From positions 8,010,501-8,074,500 of the forward strand of contig NZ_JACHMB010000001.1 in assembly GCF_014204795.1 (NCBI RefSeq): a stretch of DNA of 64,000 bases, given 5' to 3'. A program made the position numbers and the translations under genes. This DNA comes from Nonomuraea jabiensis (GTDB lineage Bacteria > Actinomycetota > Actinomycetes > Streptosporangiales > Streptosporangiaceae). The notes beneath the pieces were generated by a model that worked only from the letters and a program-made list of their open reading frames with translations, was not told where the DNA came from and did not search any database. Shown one piece after another: positions 51,101-58,817 of the stretch. The stretch's first letter is position 1. The number at the start of each line of letters is the position of its first letter.

Positions 51101-52201
51101 GTGTCGATCGACCCCGTGCCGGCCTCGGTGTCGGTCCAGGGCACGTACGGCGCCCAGACCCGCATCCGGGTGAACAACTCCGCGGCCGTCAAGCGCCTGG
51201 ACGCCAAGGTCACCCTGGCCGGCAAGGGCACCGGCGAGCTGCGCTTCGCGGACGTGCCGGCCGTGTTCGGGGTGGACGCCGACGCCTCGGCCGCCGGGCT
51301 GAGCGTGCCGGCGCTCACCTACAAGTCGAACGTCAGCACCCTCGACGGCTACCTCGGCGTCGAGGGCGGCCTCGTGGACCCGCAGGGCAGGCTGGGGGAC
51401 GTGTCGTTCGCGGTCAAGGACCTGGCCGCCGACACCACGATCCGCATGAACCCCGACCAGTCGCTCGACCTCGTCTCCCGCCCCGTCCCCACGGGCCGCC
51501 TGTCGCTGCACGGGGGGCTGCGGGTGGAGGCCGTCGCGCCGCAGCAGATCTCCGTCAGCAAGGAGGTCCCGTACACGACGGGCTTCCTCACCTACAACGT
51601 CGGCGGGAAGTTCGGGCTGGGGGCGAGCGCGGTCAAGGACCTGTCGCTGGACGCGCAGCGCGTGTCGTGGCTGCGCATCCGGCCCGGCAAGGTCCCGTTC
51701 GGCCTGAAGGCGCCCCCGGCCCTCGGGTACGTCGCGCCCGGCTTCGAGGGCGACTACGGGCAGCTCAAGCTGGCCGCCAAGGGGGTGGACCTGCGGCCCG
51801 AGGTCTCCCTGGACGTGCGGCTGAGCAGGGAGGTCGGCAACGACGTCTTCCACGACTCGGTGCGGCTGACCCCCACCGACTCGCTCGCGCTGCGCCGCTA
51901 CGACCAGCGGATGCGGCGGATCGGGTCCAAGCAGGAGATCAAGGCGGCGGGGATCAGCCTGGCGTGCGTGACGGTGGACGCCAAGCCCGGCTTCGCGGCC
52001 GGGGACGGGTCCAGCTCCATCACGCTGCGTGGCGCCGAGGGGCCCCAGATGGTGTCGCTGCTGGACCCGGGGGACCAGGTGCCGGACTACGCGGTGGACC
52101 TGCTGACCCATTTCATGAGCCCGTTCCCCGGGGCGGAGTGGAAGGTCGCGGGCACCAAGGCCGGCGGCTGCGGCTCCGAGCGCCGCCCGTCCTCCCGCTG
52201 A
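48197..52201 (+). CDS. Giant secreted beta-repeat protein, unknown
   Basis: A 1334-residue exported protein with a Sec signal peptide (cleavage near AEA, residue 29-30) and no lipobox, TM helix, LPXTG or other anchor. After a Pro/Val-rich stretch there is a calcium-loop-like DVTGDGRPDL near residue 175. The rest is a long run of beta-strand-like segments with recurring text such as VPARFDASWDPAS, LPSRITSMSLGPFG, VPASVSVQGTYGA, VPAVFGVDADASA and LDVRAEAGDLRGHV; the spacing suggests repeats of about 70-80 residues. A Cys cluster (GGCAAGSAGCSQGPFCTPDRGC) lies near residue 840-860. I recognise no family. GGGGGAGAA precedes the ATG. A hairpin follows the stop. Confidence 0.8.
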   Translation: MPHALLRVLASTSIASATVLVALPPSAEAQTQAHTQVRVQPVPAVQEPPAAAVSVPTRPSLAVRPAGTGRVGPDEPEVTTPAGPRLVDEVTSEAASVQEEQGFGRQAPDVRSVLPDTADAEPLTLIKPLAPILKAFDGLGKAVPGLTYRLCVQSEAVPVSCSISQPVATPAVADVTGDGRPDLAADLVPTANPLEGSAGLGFAVKRLSQESVKALVWAEYDGKVSVGFDGLRHGASLSAFDWGTFNVDLTGKQVKASVKRTDPGKSAALVAGLTGRSVVSLRQTPATEKLSVTAALDSPSLDVHASAPAKLEALAVTGRQFTHAVLDRMSARAAVRLSDGEVRFTSPSSIARARLHSFTYRDGKLARVLSAQVRKVPPTLTAKYAAADGKQTLTVESAKGRAGAASLLFFDRAAAKTVLKTELSDLPAKVRLVNDLAEHRVTHTTSSPIGRFAVVLQRNEGAVSSPRGGHVTMIKKGDALGVSGLLSGLSGFDVTYGAVPHAHLEVGSSGRSFVGAASIDGTHVARLEISNTPSTVDVTLDPAGRKAEYQASGVIRTIRAAYTNLETGPTIDGTVLGVRDDVKASWELGERSTVKVATSAKIDQIKIYANKAHVTSPSGEDLEATVEGVRKSVELVADTGARSLTWTADAPVAKVSALARAKLGDRYARAAAEVSGVPARFDASWDPASYRFRGLSGPVGSAELAFTNHDGAKAPTGPHLSAHYSQATGDLDASVLVKGLEQVGFTPSKGTGAQGFSADFRSARQRLAVDADVTQGDARFGLIGTLGPVPGRLSVTSDGGKLTYAGSRLDVRARAWLGKAGALDRMRAAPAVPGGVSLVDGGCAAGSAGCSQGPFCTPDRGCFGLQGYLDVTGLPDQVSVDLAGRTFAFSGFSPRRKSLGVYLASSVLSPVPVKVRAALTGLPSRITSMSLGPFGVQGNAVQAAYRIEPAATLGALDVRAEAGDLRGHVSIDPVPASVSVQGTYGAQTRIRVNNSAAVKRLDAKVTLAGKGTGELRFADVPAVFGVDADASAAGLSVPALTYKSNVSTLDGYLGVEGGLVDPQGRLGDVSFAVKDLAADTTIRMNPDQSLDLVSRPVPTGRLSLHGGLRVEAVAPQQISVSKEVPYTTGFLTYNVGGKFGLGASAVKDLSLDAQRVSWLRIRPGKVPFGLKAPPALGYVAPGFEGDYGQLKLAAKGVDLRPEVSLDVRLSREVGNDVFHDSVRLTPTDSLALRRYDQRMRRIGSKQEIKAAGISLACVTVDAKPGFAAGDGSSSITLRGAEGPQMVSLLDPGDQVPDYAVDLLTHFMSPFPGAEWKVAGTKAGGCGSERRPSSR

Positions 52202-52234
52202 CCCTGGCCGCTGACATGCCTGGCCGCTGACCCG

Positions 52235-52265
52235 GCTGACCGCCGCGCCCGTCGCGGCGGTCAGC
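52235..52265. terminator. Bidirectional hairpin terminator
   Basis: A perfect 13-bp stem, GCTGACCGCCGCG and CGCGGCGGTCAGC, around a CCCGT loop. It separates the giant secreted protein gene (ends 52201) from the convergent hydrolase gene, whose stop codon (52261-52263) lies inside the right arm. Confidence 0.85.
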
Positions 52266-53508
52266 TCGGACCGCGGTAGCCCGGCGGCGGGCGCTCGCCC
52301 TCGTACGCCCGCACCGGGCGCCCGGACAGGAACGCCCGCAGGACCCCGAGGTACGCCTCGCTCGCATAGGCGCCCGTGGAGGCGCCCGTGGAGGCGTCGT
52401 CGTCGAGGTAGGCGAGCGTGGCCGACGGCAGCGCCCGCCGGTAGTCCATGGCCGACGTCCAGCCCTGCTCGTCGCAGCGGCTCTTGACGATCAGCACGGG
52501 GGCCTTCACCTCGGACAGGCTCAACGGGAGCGAGGACGGCGCCGTCCGCCCGGTCAGGCCGACGTACCCGCCGGATCCGGTCGCGGCGGCGGCCGGGCAC
52601 GGGTGCGGCGCCCCCTGCCGGACGAGGCCGAGGTAGGCGTCCAGCTCCCGGTCGCCCGCGAAGTCGTGCGCGGCCCGCGGGTCCACCCGCAGCAGCGTGG
52701 AGACGGCGAGCAGGCGCGGGTCCGGCGAGCCGTCCCGCCCGAACATCGCGGCCAGCTCGACCTCGCCGGCCGGCTTCCGCTCCGGGGGCAGGCCGGTGGG
52801 TGAGGCCAGGACGGCCTTGGCGACCCGGTCGGGGTGCGCGGCCAGGTAGGCGGTGGCGAGCTGGGCGCCGTAGTCGTGGCCGACGAGGTTCAGCCGGTCC
52901 GCGCCCACGGTCTGCCTGATAGCCTCCAGGTCCTCCACGTCGCGCGTCAGGCCGTACTCGCCCGGGTCCCGCAGCCGGGCCGAGCGCCCGGCCCCGAGCT
53001 GGTCGTAGACGTACACCTGGTAGCCGTCCGCCGTCAGCTTCCTGAAGAAGGCCGAGGAGGCCGCCAGGTCGGCCACGCCGGGCCCGCCGTGCAGGAACAC
53101 CACGGGGTCGGGGCGCGTGACCCGCTTGGGCGCGAACCGTACGTACGCCAGCTGCGAGCCCGTCGGCAGCCGCCACTCGCGCTGCCCCGCCACCGGCGCC
53201 GGCGGAGCGGGGGGCTGCGGCGGGCGCAGCGTGGCGACGCCGACCGGCCACACGACGGCCGCCTCCACCCCGAGGATCACCAGCGCCCGCAACCAGCGCC
53301 CCCAGGCGGCCCTCGGCCTGGGCACGCACAGCAGCAGCCCCAGGAAGAACATCGACGCGAAGACCGCCAGCCCCGTCACCGTGAACGTGGTCGCCTCCGC
53401 GCCCACCATCGCCATCCCGGCCAGAGTGGCCAGGCCGAGGACCGGCGACAGGGCCAGCACCCCGGCGCCCGCCACTGCCCGTCCGGCCAGTCTGGCGAAA
53501 GAAGCCAC
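52261..53508 (-). CDS. Alpha/beta hydrolase, membrane-anchored, Asp nucleophile
   Basis: A 415-residue protein. The N-terminus holds three hydrophobic segments (about 12-34, 40-61, 73-95), then an alpha/beta hydrolase domain like proline iminopeptidase, with the HGGPG oxyanion motif at 140-144 and DQLGAGRS. The nucleophile elbow reads LVGHDYGAQLA with Asp212 where peptidases have Ser; Asp is the nucleophile in epoxide hydrolases and dehalogenases. The acid/His region is VLIVKSRCDEQGW. It is a membrane-bound hydrolase of unknown substrate. GTG 53508 lies 6 nt after TAACGT (53520-53515), leaderless. Confidence 0.87.
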   Translation of the reverse strand: MASFARLAGRAVAGAGVLALSPVLGLATLAGMAMVGAEATTFTVTGLAVFASMFFLGLLLCVPRPRAAWGRWLRALVILGVEAAVVWPVGVATLRPPQPPAPPAPVAGQREWRLPTGSQLAYVRFAPKRVTRPDPVVFLHGGPGVADLAASSAFFRKLTADGYQVYVYDQLGAGRSARLRDPGEYGLTRDVEDLEAIRQTVGADRLNLVGHDYGAQLATAYLAAHPDRVAKAVLASPTGLPPERKPAGEVELAAMFGRDGSPDPRLLAVSTLLRVDPRAAHDFAGDRELDAYLGLVRQGAPHPCPAAAATGSGGYVGLTGRTAPSSLPLSLSEVKAPVLIVKSRCDEQGWTSAMDYRRALPSATLAYLDDDASTGASTGAYASEAYLGVLRAFLSGRPVRAYEGERPPPGYRGPS

Positions 53509-53633
53509 AAGGGGACGTTAGTGCACGCCAGGGGTTTCGGTCAGGGGGATGGGATTCCGGGCGCGGAGCAGGATAGCGCTTTCCGGCGCAATGAGGTGAA
53601 ATATCAGCGTCCCTCTAGAAGGCTGGAGATTCC

Positions 53634-54614
53634 GTGCCACTGTTCGACCTGCCGCTTGAGCAACTCCGCAGCTACCTCCCCGAACGCGACGAGCCCGCCG
53701 ACTTCGACGCGTTCTGGTCACGCACCCTGACCGAGGCCAGGAAGTTCGACCTGAGCGCCGAGTACGTCCCGTACGACCTGCCCCTCGCCACCGTCGACGT
53801 GTTCGACGTGTCCTTCGCGGGCTGGGGCGGGCACCGGATCAACGGGTGGTTCCTGGTGCCGCGCGGCGTGGAGGGCCCGGTGCCGTGCGTGATGCACTAC
53901 ATCGGCTACAGCGGCGGTCGCGGGTTCCCCAAGGACCACCTGTTCTGGCCGTCGGCCGGGTACGCGGTGTTCGTGATGGAGACGCGTGGCCACGGCGGCG
54001 TGAACGCCGGCAGCCCCGGCACGACCGGAGACCCGCACGGCAGCGCCTCGCCGCAGGCGCCGGGCATGATGACCCGGGGCATCCTCGACCCGGACGACTA
54101 CTACTACCGCCGCGTCTTCACCGACGCCGTCAGGGCCGTGGACGCGGCTCTCGAGCACCCGGCGGTGGACTCCAGCCGGATCGTCGTCTCGGGTGGCAGC
54201 CAGGGCGGCGGCATCGCGCAGGCCACGGCCGCGCTGCACCCGTCGGTCAAGGCGGCGCTGATCGACGTGCCGTTCCTGACCCACTTCCGGCGGGCGGTCG
54301 AGATCACCGGGCGGGACCCGTACCAGGAGCTGGTGCGTTTCCTGTCCACCCGCAGGGACACGGCCGACCAGGTCTTCCGCACGCTGTCATACTTCGACGG
54401 GCTCAACTTCGCCGCCCGCGGCCAGGTGCCCGCGCTCTACTCGGTGGCGCTGATGGACGACATCTGCCCGCCGTCGACGGTGTTCGCCGGTTACAACCAC
54501 TGGCAGGGCCCGAAGGAGATCTCCGTGTGGCCCTGGAACGGCCACGAGGGCGGCGGCGGCTTCCAGACGGAGGAGCAGCTGCGCTACCTCCACAAGCTTC
54601 TCAGCGACGGCTGA
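53634..54614 (+). CDS. Acetyl xylan esterase / cephalosporin-C deacetylase family (AXE1)
   Basis: A 326-residue CE7-family esterase. N-terminal [18 protein letters not shown], the GYSGG segment near 91-95, the RGHG motif near 118-121 that is the CE7 signature, nucleophile Ser189 in VSGGSQGGG, Asp in [10 protein letters not shown] and His in WNGHEGGG. All catalytic positions are present. It removes acetyl groups from sugars or cephalosporin-type compounds; no signal peptide, so cytoplasmic. GTG start with GGAGA 6-7 nt upstream. A terminator hairpin follows. Confidence 0.94.
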   Translation: MPLFDLPLEQLRSYLPERDEPADFDAFWSRTLTEARKFDLSAEYVPYDLPLATVDVFDVSFAGWGGHRINGWFLVPRGVEGPVPCVMHYIGYSGGRGFPKDHLFWPSAGYAVFVMETRGHGGVNAGSPGTTGDPHGSASPQAPGMMTRGILDPDDYYYRRVFTDAVRAVDAALEHPAVDSSRIVVSGGSQGGGIAQATAALHPSVKAALIDVPFLTHFRRAVEITGRDPYQELVRFLSTRRDTADQVFRTLSYFDGLNFAARGQVPALYSVALMDDICPPSTVFAGYNHWQGPKEISVWPWNGHEGGGGFQTEEQLRYLHKLLSDG

Positions 54615-54615
54615 C

Positions 54616-54654
54616 GGGCGCGCCCGCCGTGCCGGTGCGGCACGGCGGGCGCCC
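54616..54654. terminator. Hairpin terminator after the esterase gene
   Basis: A 16-bp stem with a 2-nt bulge: left GGGCGcgCCCGCCGTGCC, loop GGTGC, right GCACGGCGGGCGCCC. It sits between the esterase stop (54614) and the convergent HesB-like gene (ends 54658), so it can act in both directions. Confidence 0.85.
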
Positions 54655-54657
54655 ATG

Positions 54658-54945
54658 TCACGCCATCTGGTCCTTGACCAGGAACGAGACGCTTCCCTGG
54701 TCGTCGGCTCCGGCGTCCAGTGACTTGTCCTCCAATACGGTGGCGGCCACGGGGTCCAGGTAGACCCGCGCCCCCTCGGTCTCGACGACCTCGTCCGCCG
54801 GCTCCGGAGCGGTGGCCAGCGTAAGGGTGAGCGAACTCGCGCCCTCTCCCTGAGACGAGATGCGAATCCCGCTCTGAGAAGGTTCGGGCGCAGACGAGGT
54901 CAGATCGCGGATCGCCTGGGCTGCGTTGGCTGTCAGGGTGAGCAC
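54658..54945 (-). CDS. HesB/IscA-like protein without cysteines
   Basis: A 95-residue protein with the fold pattern of HesB/IscA A-type carriers: N-terminal TLTANAAQAIRDLTSS, a GIRISSQGEGASSLTLTLA strand pair, VYLDPVAATVLEDKSLDA and VSFLVKDQ. The three Cys ligands of A-type Fe-S carriers are all absent, so it cannot bind a cluster in the usual way. Such Cys-free actinobacterial homologues exist and their role is unknown. GTG start with GAGGAGGAG about 7 nt upstream. Confidence 0.8.
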   Translation of the reverse strand: MLTLTANAAQAIRDLTSSAPEPSQSGIRISSQGEGASSLTLTLATAPEPADEVVETEGARVYLDPVAATVLEDKSLDAGADDQGSVSFLVKDQMA

Positions 54946-55034
54946 TACGGCTCCTCCTCACGGTCGACGTTCAGGAGTTGCCTGCCCTTCCCCCAACTTT
55001 CCAGCTCAACCCTTCTTGACTGTTTCTTTGCCCA

Positions 55035-55543
55035 GATTGCCTGGAGCTCCTTCTGGAGAGCGACGAGCCGATCGTCACCAAACGTGACGACGCGGGCCGG
55101 CCGATCAGCTCGTCCTCGCAGCCCGCGATCATGGCCACGATGCTCGACCAGCTCGGCGTCGAGCCGGGGCACCGGGTGCTGGAGATCGGCGCGGGCGGGC
55201 GGCTGGTGGCGCCGCTCGACCTGCGGGGCGTGCAGGTGTCCGTGGCCCTCGAACGCGCCGGCGACCACTGGGCCGGCCGGTCGGTGGCGCCGTGCGGGTT
55301 CATGCGGATGCGGGGGGCGTTCGCCGGGCCGGAGGCGATCGTGCTGCGCCGGGATCCCGAGCTCATGCTGGGCCTGCCCGAGTGGCGCGAGATCGGCGAC
55401 GTGCCGGCCGCCCTCGACGCCGAGCCGGACGAGGGAGGCGGGCGACCTGCGCATCCACGCCTACGCCGGGCGCGCCCGCGACGACGCCAAGGGAACGATC
55501 ATCCCGAAGCGCCACACAACCCTGGTGGTCACCTTCGGCTGAC
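55035..55543 (+). pseudogene. Protein-L-isoaspartate methyltransferase-like remnant
   Basis: A plus-strand remnant of a PCMT-like methyltransferase. It keeps ESDEPIVTKRDDAGRPISSSS, then QPAIMATMLDQLGVEPGHRVLEIGAG (motif I), but jumps directly to GRLVAPLDLRGVQVSVALER, so about 100 residues of the SAM domain are missing. The following GDHWAGRSVAPCGFMRMRG is kept. Near 55431-55441 one extra G shifts the frame; DLRIHAYAGRARDDAKG then continues in the next frame to a TGA at 55541-55543. No start codon or N-terminal part is seen. A deleted, frameshifted gene; homologues occur beside RiPP genes in actinomycetes. Confidence 0.75.
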
Positions 55544-55566
55544 CCGCCAAGCGTCGTCGCCGGTCT

Positions 55567-56025
55567 TCAGGCCACCGTCCACTCGCCGTCGCGGATGAGG
55601 TCGCGGCCGCGCAGCTCGTTCGCCTCGCGCCAGGCCTGCAGCCGCACCGGCGTGATGCGGAAGTAGTGGTACGCCTCGGGCTCCTTGCGGGGGTCGAAGC
55701 CCGCCTTCGCCGCGAACGCGTCGCCGACCTCCGCCGGGATCTCGGTCGCGGGGACGGCCTCGGCCGTGCCCTCGACGAGGACGACGTCACGCACCAGCCC
55801 CACACCCACCCGCAGCCGCCCGGAGGCCAGCAGGTTGCGGGCGGTCCGGCTGGTGCTGGTGGTGGAGATCAGCAGGGTCGCGCCGTCCCAGAGGAACGAC
55901 AGCGGCACCAGGTACGGCACTCCGTCCTCGTCCGCCGTGGCCACCCAGGCGTCCACGTCGTTCTCCAGGCGGTCGAGGGTGTCCCGCTTGCGCTGGTGCG
56001 GGGTGCGGGGGTCTGGCTGGGTCAT
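55567..56025 (-). CDS. Pyridoxamine 5'-phosphate oxidase-like protein
   Basis: A 152-residue split-barrel flavoprotein-like protein (PNPOx-like superfamily): RLENDVDAWVATADEDGVPYLVPLSFLWDG, TRTARNLLASGRLRVGVG, with a WREANE segment near the C-terminus. Members bind FMN or F420; the F420-binding group is common in actinomycetes. ATG 56025 gives the usual length and has GGAG upstream; the longer frame to 56196 is not supported. Function beyond flavin or F420 binding is unknown. Confidence 0.85.
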   Translation of the reverse strand: MTQPDPRTPHQRKRDTLDRLENDVDAWVATADEDGVPYLVPLSFLWDGATLLISTTSTSRTARNLLASGRLRVGVGLVRDVVLVEGTAEAVPATEIPAEVGDAFAAKAGFDPRKEPEAYHYFRITPVRLQAWREANELRGRDLIRDGEWTVA

Positions 56026-56201
56026 CCGGGCTCCGGTCACGTCGGCCTCATGGTCGTCGTCATTATCGACGACGCCCGGCGACCGACACGTGCGACCCCA
56101 AGCCGGACGAGACCACCCCGGCTGTCGGAGGTGGGATGGCGGGTTTTGGGGGAAGGGGTGATTACGCACTGTATTGGATACGTTTCGTGCTGTCATAGGA
56201 A

Positions 56202-56879
56202 ATGCTCATGCGCACACTGTTGCTGGCCGCCGTGACCCTCGCCGCTCTCGGGGGCTGTGCCGACGTGCCGACGGACACCGCCGGCCTGGCGTCGCGTACC
56301 GACACTCAGCCGTCCGAGCAGGACAAGGCCTGGATGCGGGGCATCCACGAGGGCAACCTGGCCGAGGTCCAGGCGGGGCAGCTCGCGGCGGGAAAGGGCA
56401 GCTCGGCGCGGATCAAGTCGATCGGCAAGATGCTCGTCGTGGACCACACCAAGCTCGACACGAAGGTGACCAACGCGGCCACGCAGCTCCGCATCCCGCT
56501 GCCCATGTCCCCGAGCGCCGACCAGCGCGCCATGCTGGCCGAGCTGCAGGACGCGCCGCCCGAGGAGTTCGACCAGGACTTCACGGCCGCCATGATCAAC
56601 GCGCACCAGGCGGCGCTGGCGGCCACGAAGGTCGAGATCTCCCACGGCACCTCGCCGACGGTGGTGGCGCTGGCCAGGATGGCCGAGCCGGCGCTGGTGG
56701 CGCACCTGACCGCGTTGCGGCAGCCCGGCGGCGGCCCGGGCACGCAGACGCCCACCGGGTCACCCACCGGGTCACCCACCGGGTCACCCACCGGGTCACC
56801 CACTGGGTCGCCCACCGAGTCGTCCATCGGCACGCCCACGGAGACGACCCTGGAGCCGGAGACGCCTCACGGCGAATAG
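56202..56879 (+). CDS. DUF4142 lipoprotein with PTGS repeat tail
   Basis: A 225-residue lipoprotein (lipobox LAALGGCAD, Cys near residue 19). The mature part (about 38-165) is a DUF4142 ferritin-like helical bundle: QDKAWMRGIHEGNLAEVQAGQLA, and then MLVVDHTKLDTKVTNAA. Conserved Glu/His residues of the family are kept (HEGNLAEV, VDHTKL, NAHQAALAA). The tail has repeated PTGS units encoded by a 12-bp minisatellite and may span the cell wall. The last 13 bp overlap the convergent sialidase-like gene. Confidence 0.87.
   Translation: MLMRTLLLAAVTLAALGGCADVPTDTAGLASRTDTQPSEQDKAWMRGIHEGNLAEVQAGQLAAGKGSSARIKSIGKMLVVDHTKLDTKVTNAATQLRIPLPMSPSADQRAMLAELQDAPPEEFDQDFTAAMINAHQAALAATKVEISHGTSPTVVALARMAEPALVAHLTALRQPGGGPGTQTPTGSPTGSPTGSPTGSPTGSPTESSIGTPTETTLEPETPHGE
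56751..56822. repeat. 12-bp minisatellite, six units
   Basis: Four units CCCACCGGGTCA, then CCCACTGGGTCG and CCCACCGAGTCG. Each encodes Pro-Thr-Gly/Glu-Ser in the DUF4142 lipoprotein tail. The length is likely to vary between strains. Confidence 0.9.
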
Positions 56880-58573
56880 AGCTCGATCTCGTTGAGCATG
56901 CTGCACGTCCGGCCGAGCTCCGGCTCGCAGCCGGAGGTCGGCTCTGTGACGATCTTGACGTGCCGGGCGGTGCGGTCGATCTCCTCGTACCGCATCGCGT
57001 AGTCCGTCCGGTCCGTGATCGTGACGACGGGCTCGCCCCAGGAGCGGCCGTCCTCGGAGACGTACACGCGCGCCCCGGCCGGATGGCCCGGGCGCAGGCT
57101 GAGGCCGATCCGGGTCAGCGCGTACGAGCGGTCCAGGTGCAGCACGTACCGGCCGCGGCCCTGGGCGACGGCGCTCGACCAGTAGCCGGTGCTGCCGTCG
57201 AAGGCCCCGCCGGGGCGGCTCCTGGGGCGGCCGGTCCAGCGCATGGTGGTCTCGACGCTCAACCGGCCGCTCCGCCGCATCGCGGCCAGGTCCAGCAGGC
57301 CGGGGCCGGGGGCGTCGATCGTGAACAGCTGCCGCTTGATCGCGTACCAGCCGCGGTTCTCGAAGCGCCCGTGCGCCGGGCAGGCGGTCTCGTCCAGCAG
57401 GCCGTCGGGGCGCACGCCGGGCAGCTTGCAGTTGTCGAACACCTGGATCAGCCGGTGCGGGCCGAGGGCCGCGATCCCGGTGTAGCCGGACGAGCCGTGG
57501 ACGGGCCAGATGCCGTCGCGGTTGTGGTACGTCACCCGCGGCTCCAGCCACTCCTCGCCCAGCCCGTCGGGGGAGACGGCCAGCCAGTTGTCCGGGCGCC
57601 CGGCGCTGAGCACGAGGACGCCGTCCGGCATCAGCAGCAGCCGCGGCGCCACGCCGCGGACCACGCAGTCCTGGCCCGCGAAGCGCAGCTCGCCGACTGG
57701 CGACCAGGTGCGCCCGCCGTCGGTGGAGCGGCTCTGGTGCAGCGTGGAGAACCGGCCGCCGTCGCGGCGCAGCACCGCCAGCAGGCTGCCGTCCATCGTC
57801 TGCGCGACGCTCGCCTCGTTGTAGACGAACCCGCCGGACGGCGGCGCGATCACGCCGCGCCGCTCGAACGTCCGGCCGCCGTCCCGGCTGGCGTACAGCT
57901 CGGCCTGGTACGTCCCCGTGTCGCTGTACTGGGCGTACATGGTGATCAGGATCGTGCCGTCGGCGAGCTGCACCGGCAGCCCGTGCGTGGCCCCGCCGGG
58001 CAGCAGCTCGCCGGGCGTGGTCAGCGTCGCCTCCGAGCGCACCCAGCTCTCCCCGTCATCCAGCGACGAGGTGGTGAGCACGCCCAGCGTGCCGGTGTGC
58101 GGGCTGGTGACCTGCAGGTAGTACTCGGTGGCGAAGTACCGGCCGTCGAGCAGCTGGATGGGGGCCTCGCGCAGCGGCGTCAGGTTCGCCGGGCCGAACG
58201 TGAGCCCGCCGTCGTCGGAGACCGCGACCGAGTTGGTGAGGGTGACGATCTGGTCCACGTTCGTGGTGAAGGTGCTGACCACCTTCTGCCGGGGCGCCCC
58301 GCCGGGGCCCACGACGTCGAGGACCGAGACGTTCGGGAAGCCCGCGAAGTCGAGCCGCTCGGACTCCGTCGGCTCCCGGTCGACGGGCGGCGGATTGGGA
58401 TGAATCCAGTCTGGTGAGGAAGCAGTATCGATCAGGTAAGCCTCGCCCGGGATGGACGGCTGGGAGTGATCCGGTAGCTGGCAGTAACCGGCCACGGCCT
58501 GCGCCGGATCGGGCGGCGCGGGCAGTCCCGCGGCCACCGACAAGGCCACGACCACGGATCTTGGCACCCACAC
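56867..58573 (-). CDS. Secreted sialidase-like beta-propeller with discoidin-type C-terminus
   Basis: A protein of 568 residues. Sec signal peptide (VWVPRSVVVALSVAAGLPAP ... AQA). The propeller domain has at least four Asp-box motifs (SDDGGLTF, SLDDGESW, SRDGGRTF, STDGGRTW), as in sialidases and related exo-hydrolases; the typical RIP/Arg triad is not obvious, so activity is uncertain. The C-terminal about 140 residues (YVLHLDRSYALTRIGLSLRPG ... VSEDGRSWGEPV ... ARHVKIVTEPTSG) are F5/8-type (discoidin) carbohydrate-binding like. GTG 58573 is chosen over 58654 because GGGGAG lies 8 nt upstream and the signal peptide then starts the protein. Confidence 0.83.
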   Translation of the reverse strand: MWVPRSVVVALSVAAGLPAPPDPAQAVAGYCQLPDHSQPSIPGEAYLIDTASSPDWIHPNPPPVDREPTESERLDFAGFPNVSVLDVVGPGGAPRQKVVSTFTTNVDQIVTLTNSVAVSDDGGLTFGPANLTPLREAPIQLLDGRYFATEYYLQVTSPHTGTLGVLTTSSLDDGESWVRSEATLTTPGELLPGGATHGLPVQLADGTILITMYAQYSDTGTYQAELYASRDGGRTFERRGVIAPPSGGFVYNEASVAQTMDGSLLAVLRRDGGRFSTLHQSRSTDGGRTWSPVGELRFAGQDCVVRGVAPRLLLMPDGVLVLSAGRPDNWLAVSPDGLGEEWLEPRVTYHNRDGIWPVHGSSGYTGIAALGPHRLIQVFDNCKLPGVRPDGLLDETACPAHGRFENRGWYAIKRQLFTIDAPGPGLLDLAAMRRSGRLSVETTMRWTGRPRSRPGGAFDGSTGYWSSAVAQGRGRYVLHLDRSYALTRIGLSLRPGHPAGARVYVSEDGRSWGEPVVTITDRTDYAMRYEEIDRTARHVKIVTEPTSGCEPELGRTCSMLNEIELYSP

Positions 58574-58817
58574 CGGCTCGCTCCCCGCATGTCCCCCGAA
58601 CTGACCGAACCGTTCGGACTCTAGATGATCCACGCTCCGTAACACCGGATTCACCTGCGGGAAGTCGCGGGTTCACGGCTGCCGCCGATCGGGCGGCGGG
58701 CGACCCATGCCCGTTTTGTTAAGTACCAGTTGACAGGAAACCCCTCTCTGACGACGATCGGGACGGCACTATTAAGTGTCAATTTACGTAGGTCAGGGTC
58801 GGGAGGTGGCCCCCCAG
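58574..58817. promoter_or_regulatory. Divergent region before the flavoenzyme cluster
   Basis: AT-rich relative to the neighbours. It contains TTGACA (58730-58735) and its inverse TGTCAA (58777-58782), two TTAAGT hexamers (58719-58724 and 58772-58777) 53 bp apart, and GGGAGGT (58801-58807) as probable ribosome site for the gene at 58818. The cluster promoter should be here; the regulator is unknown. Confidence 0.45.
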
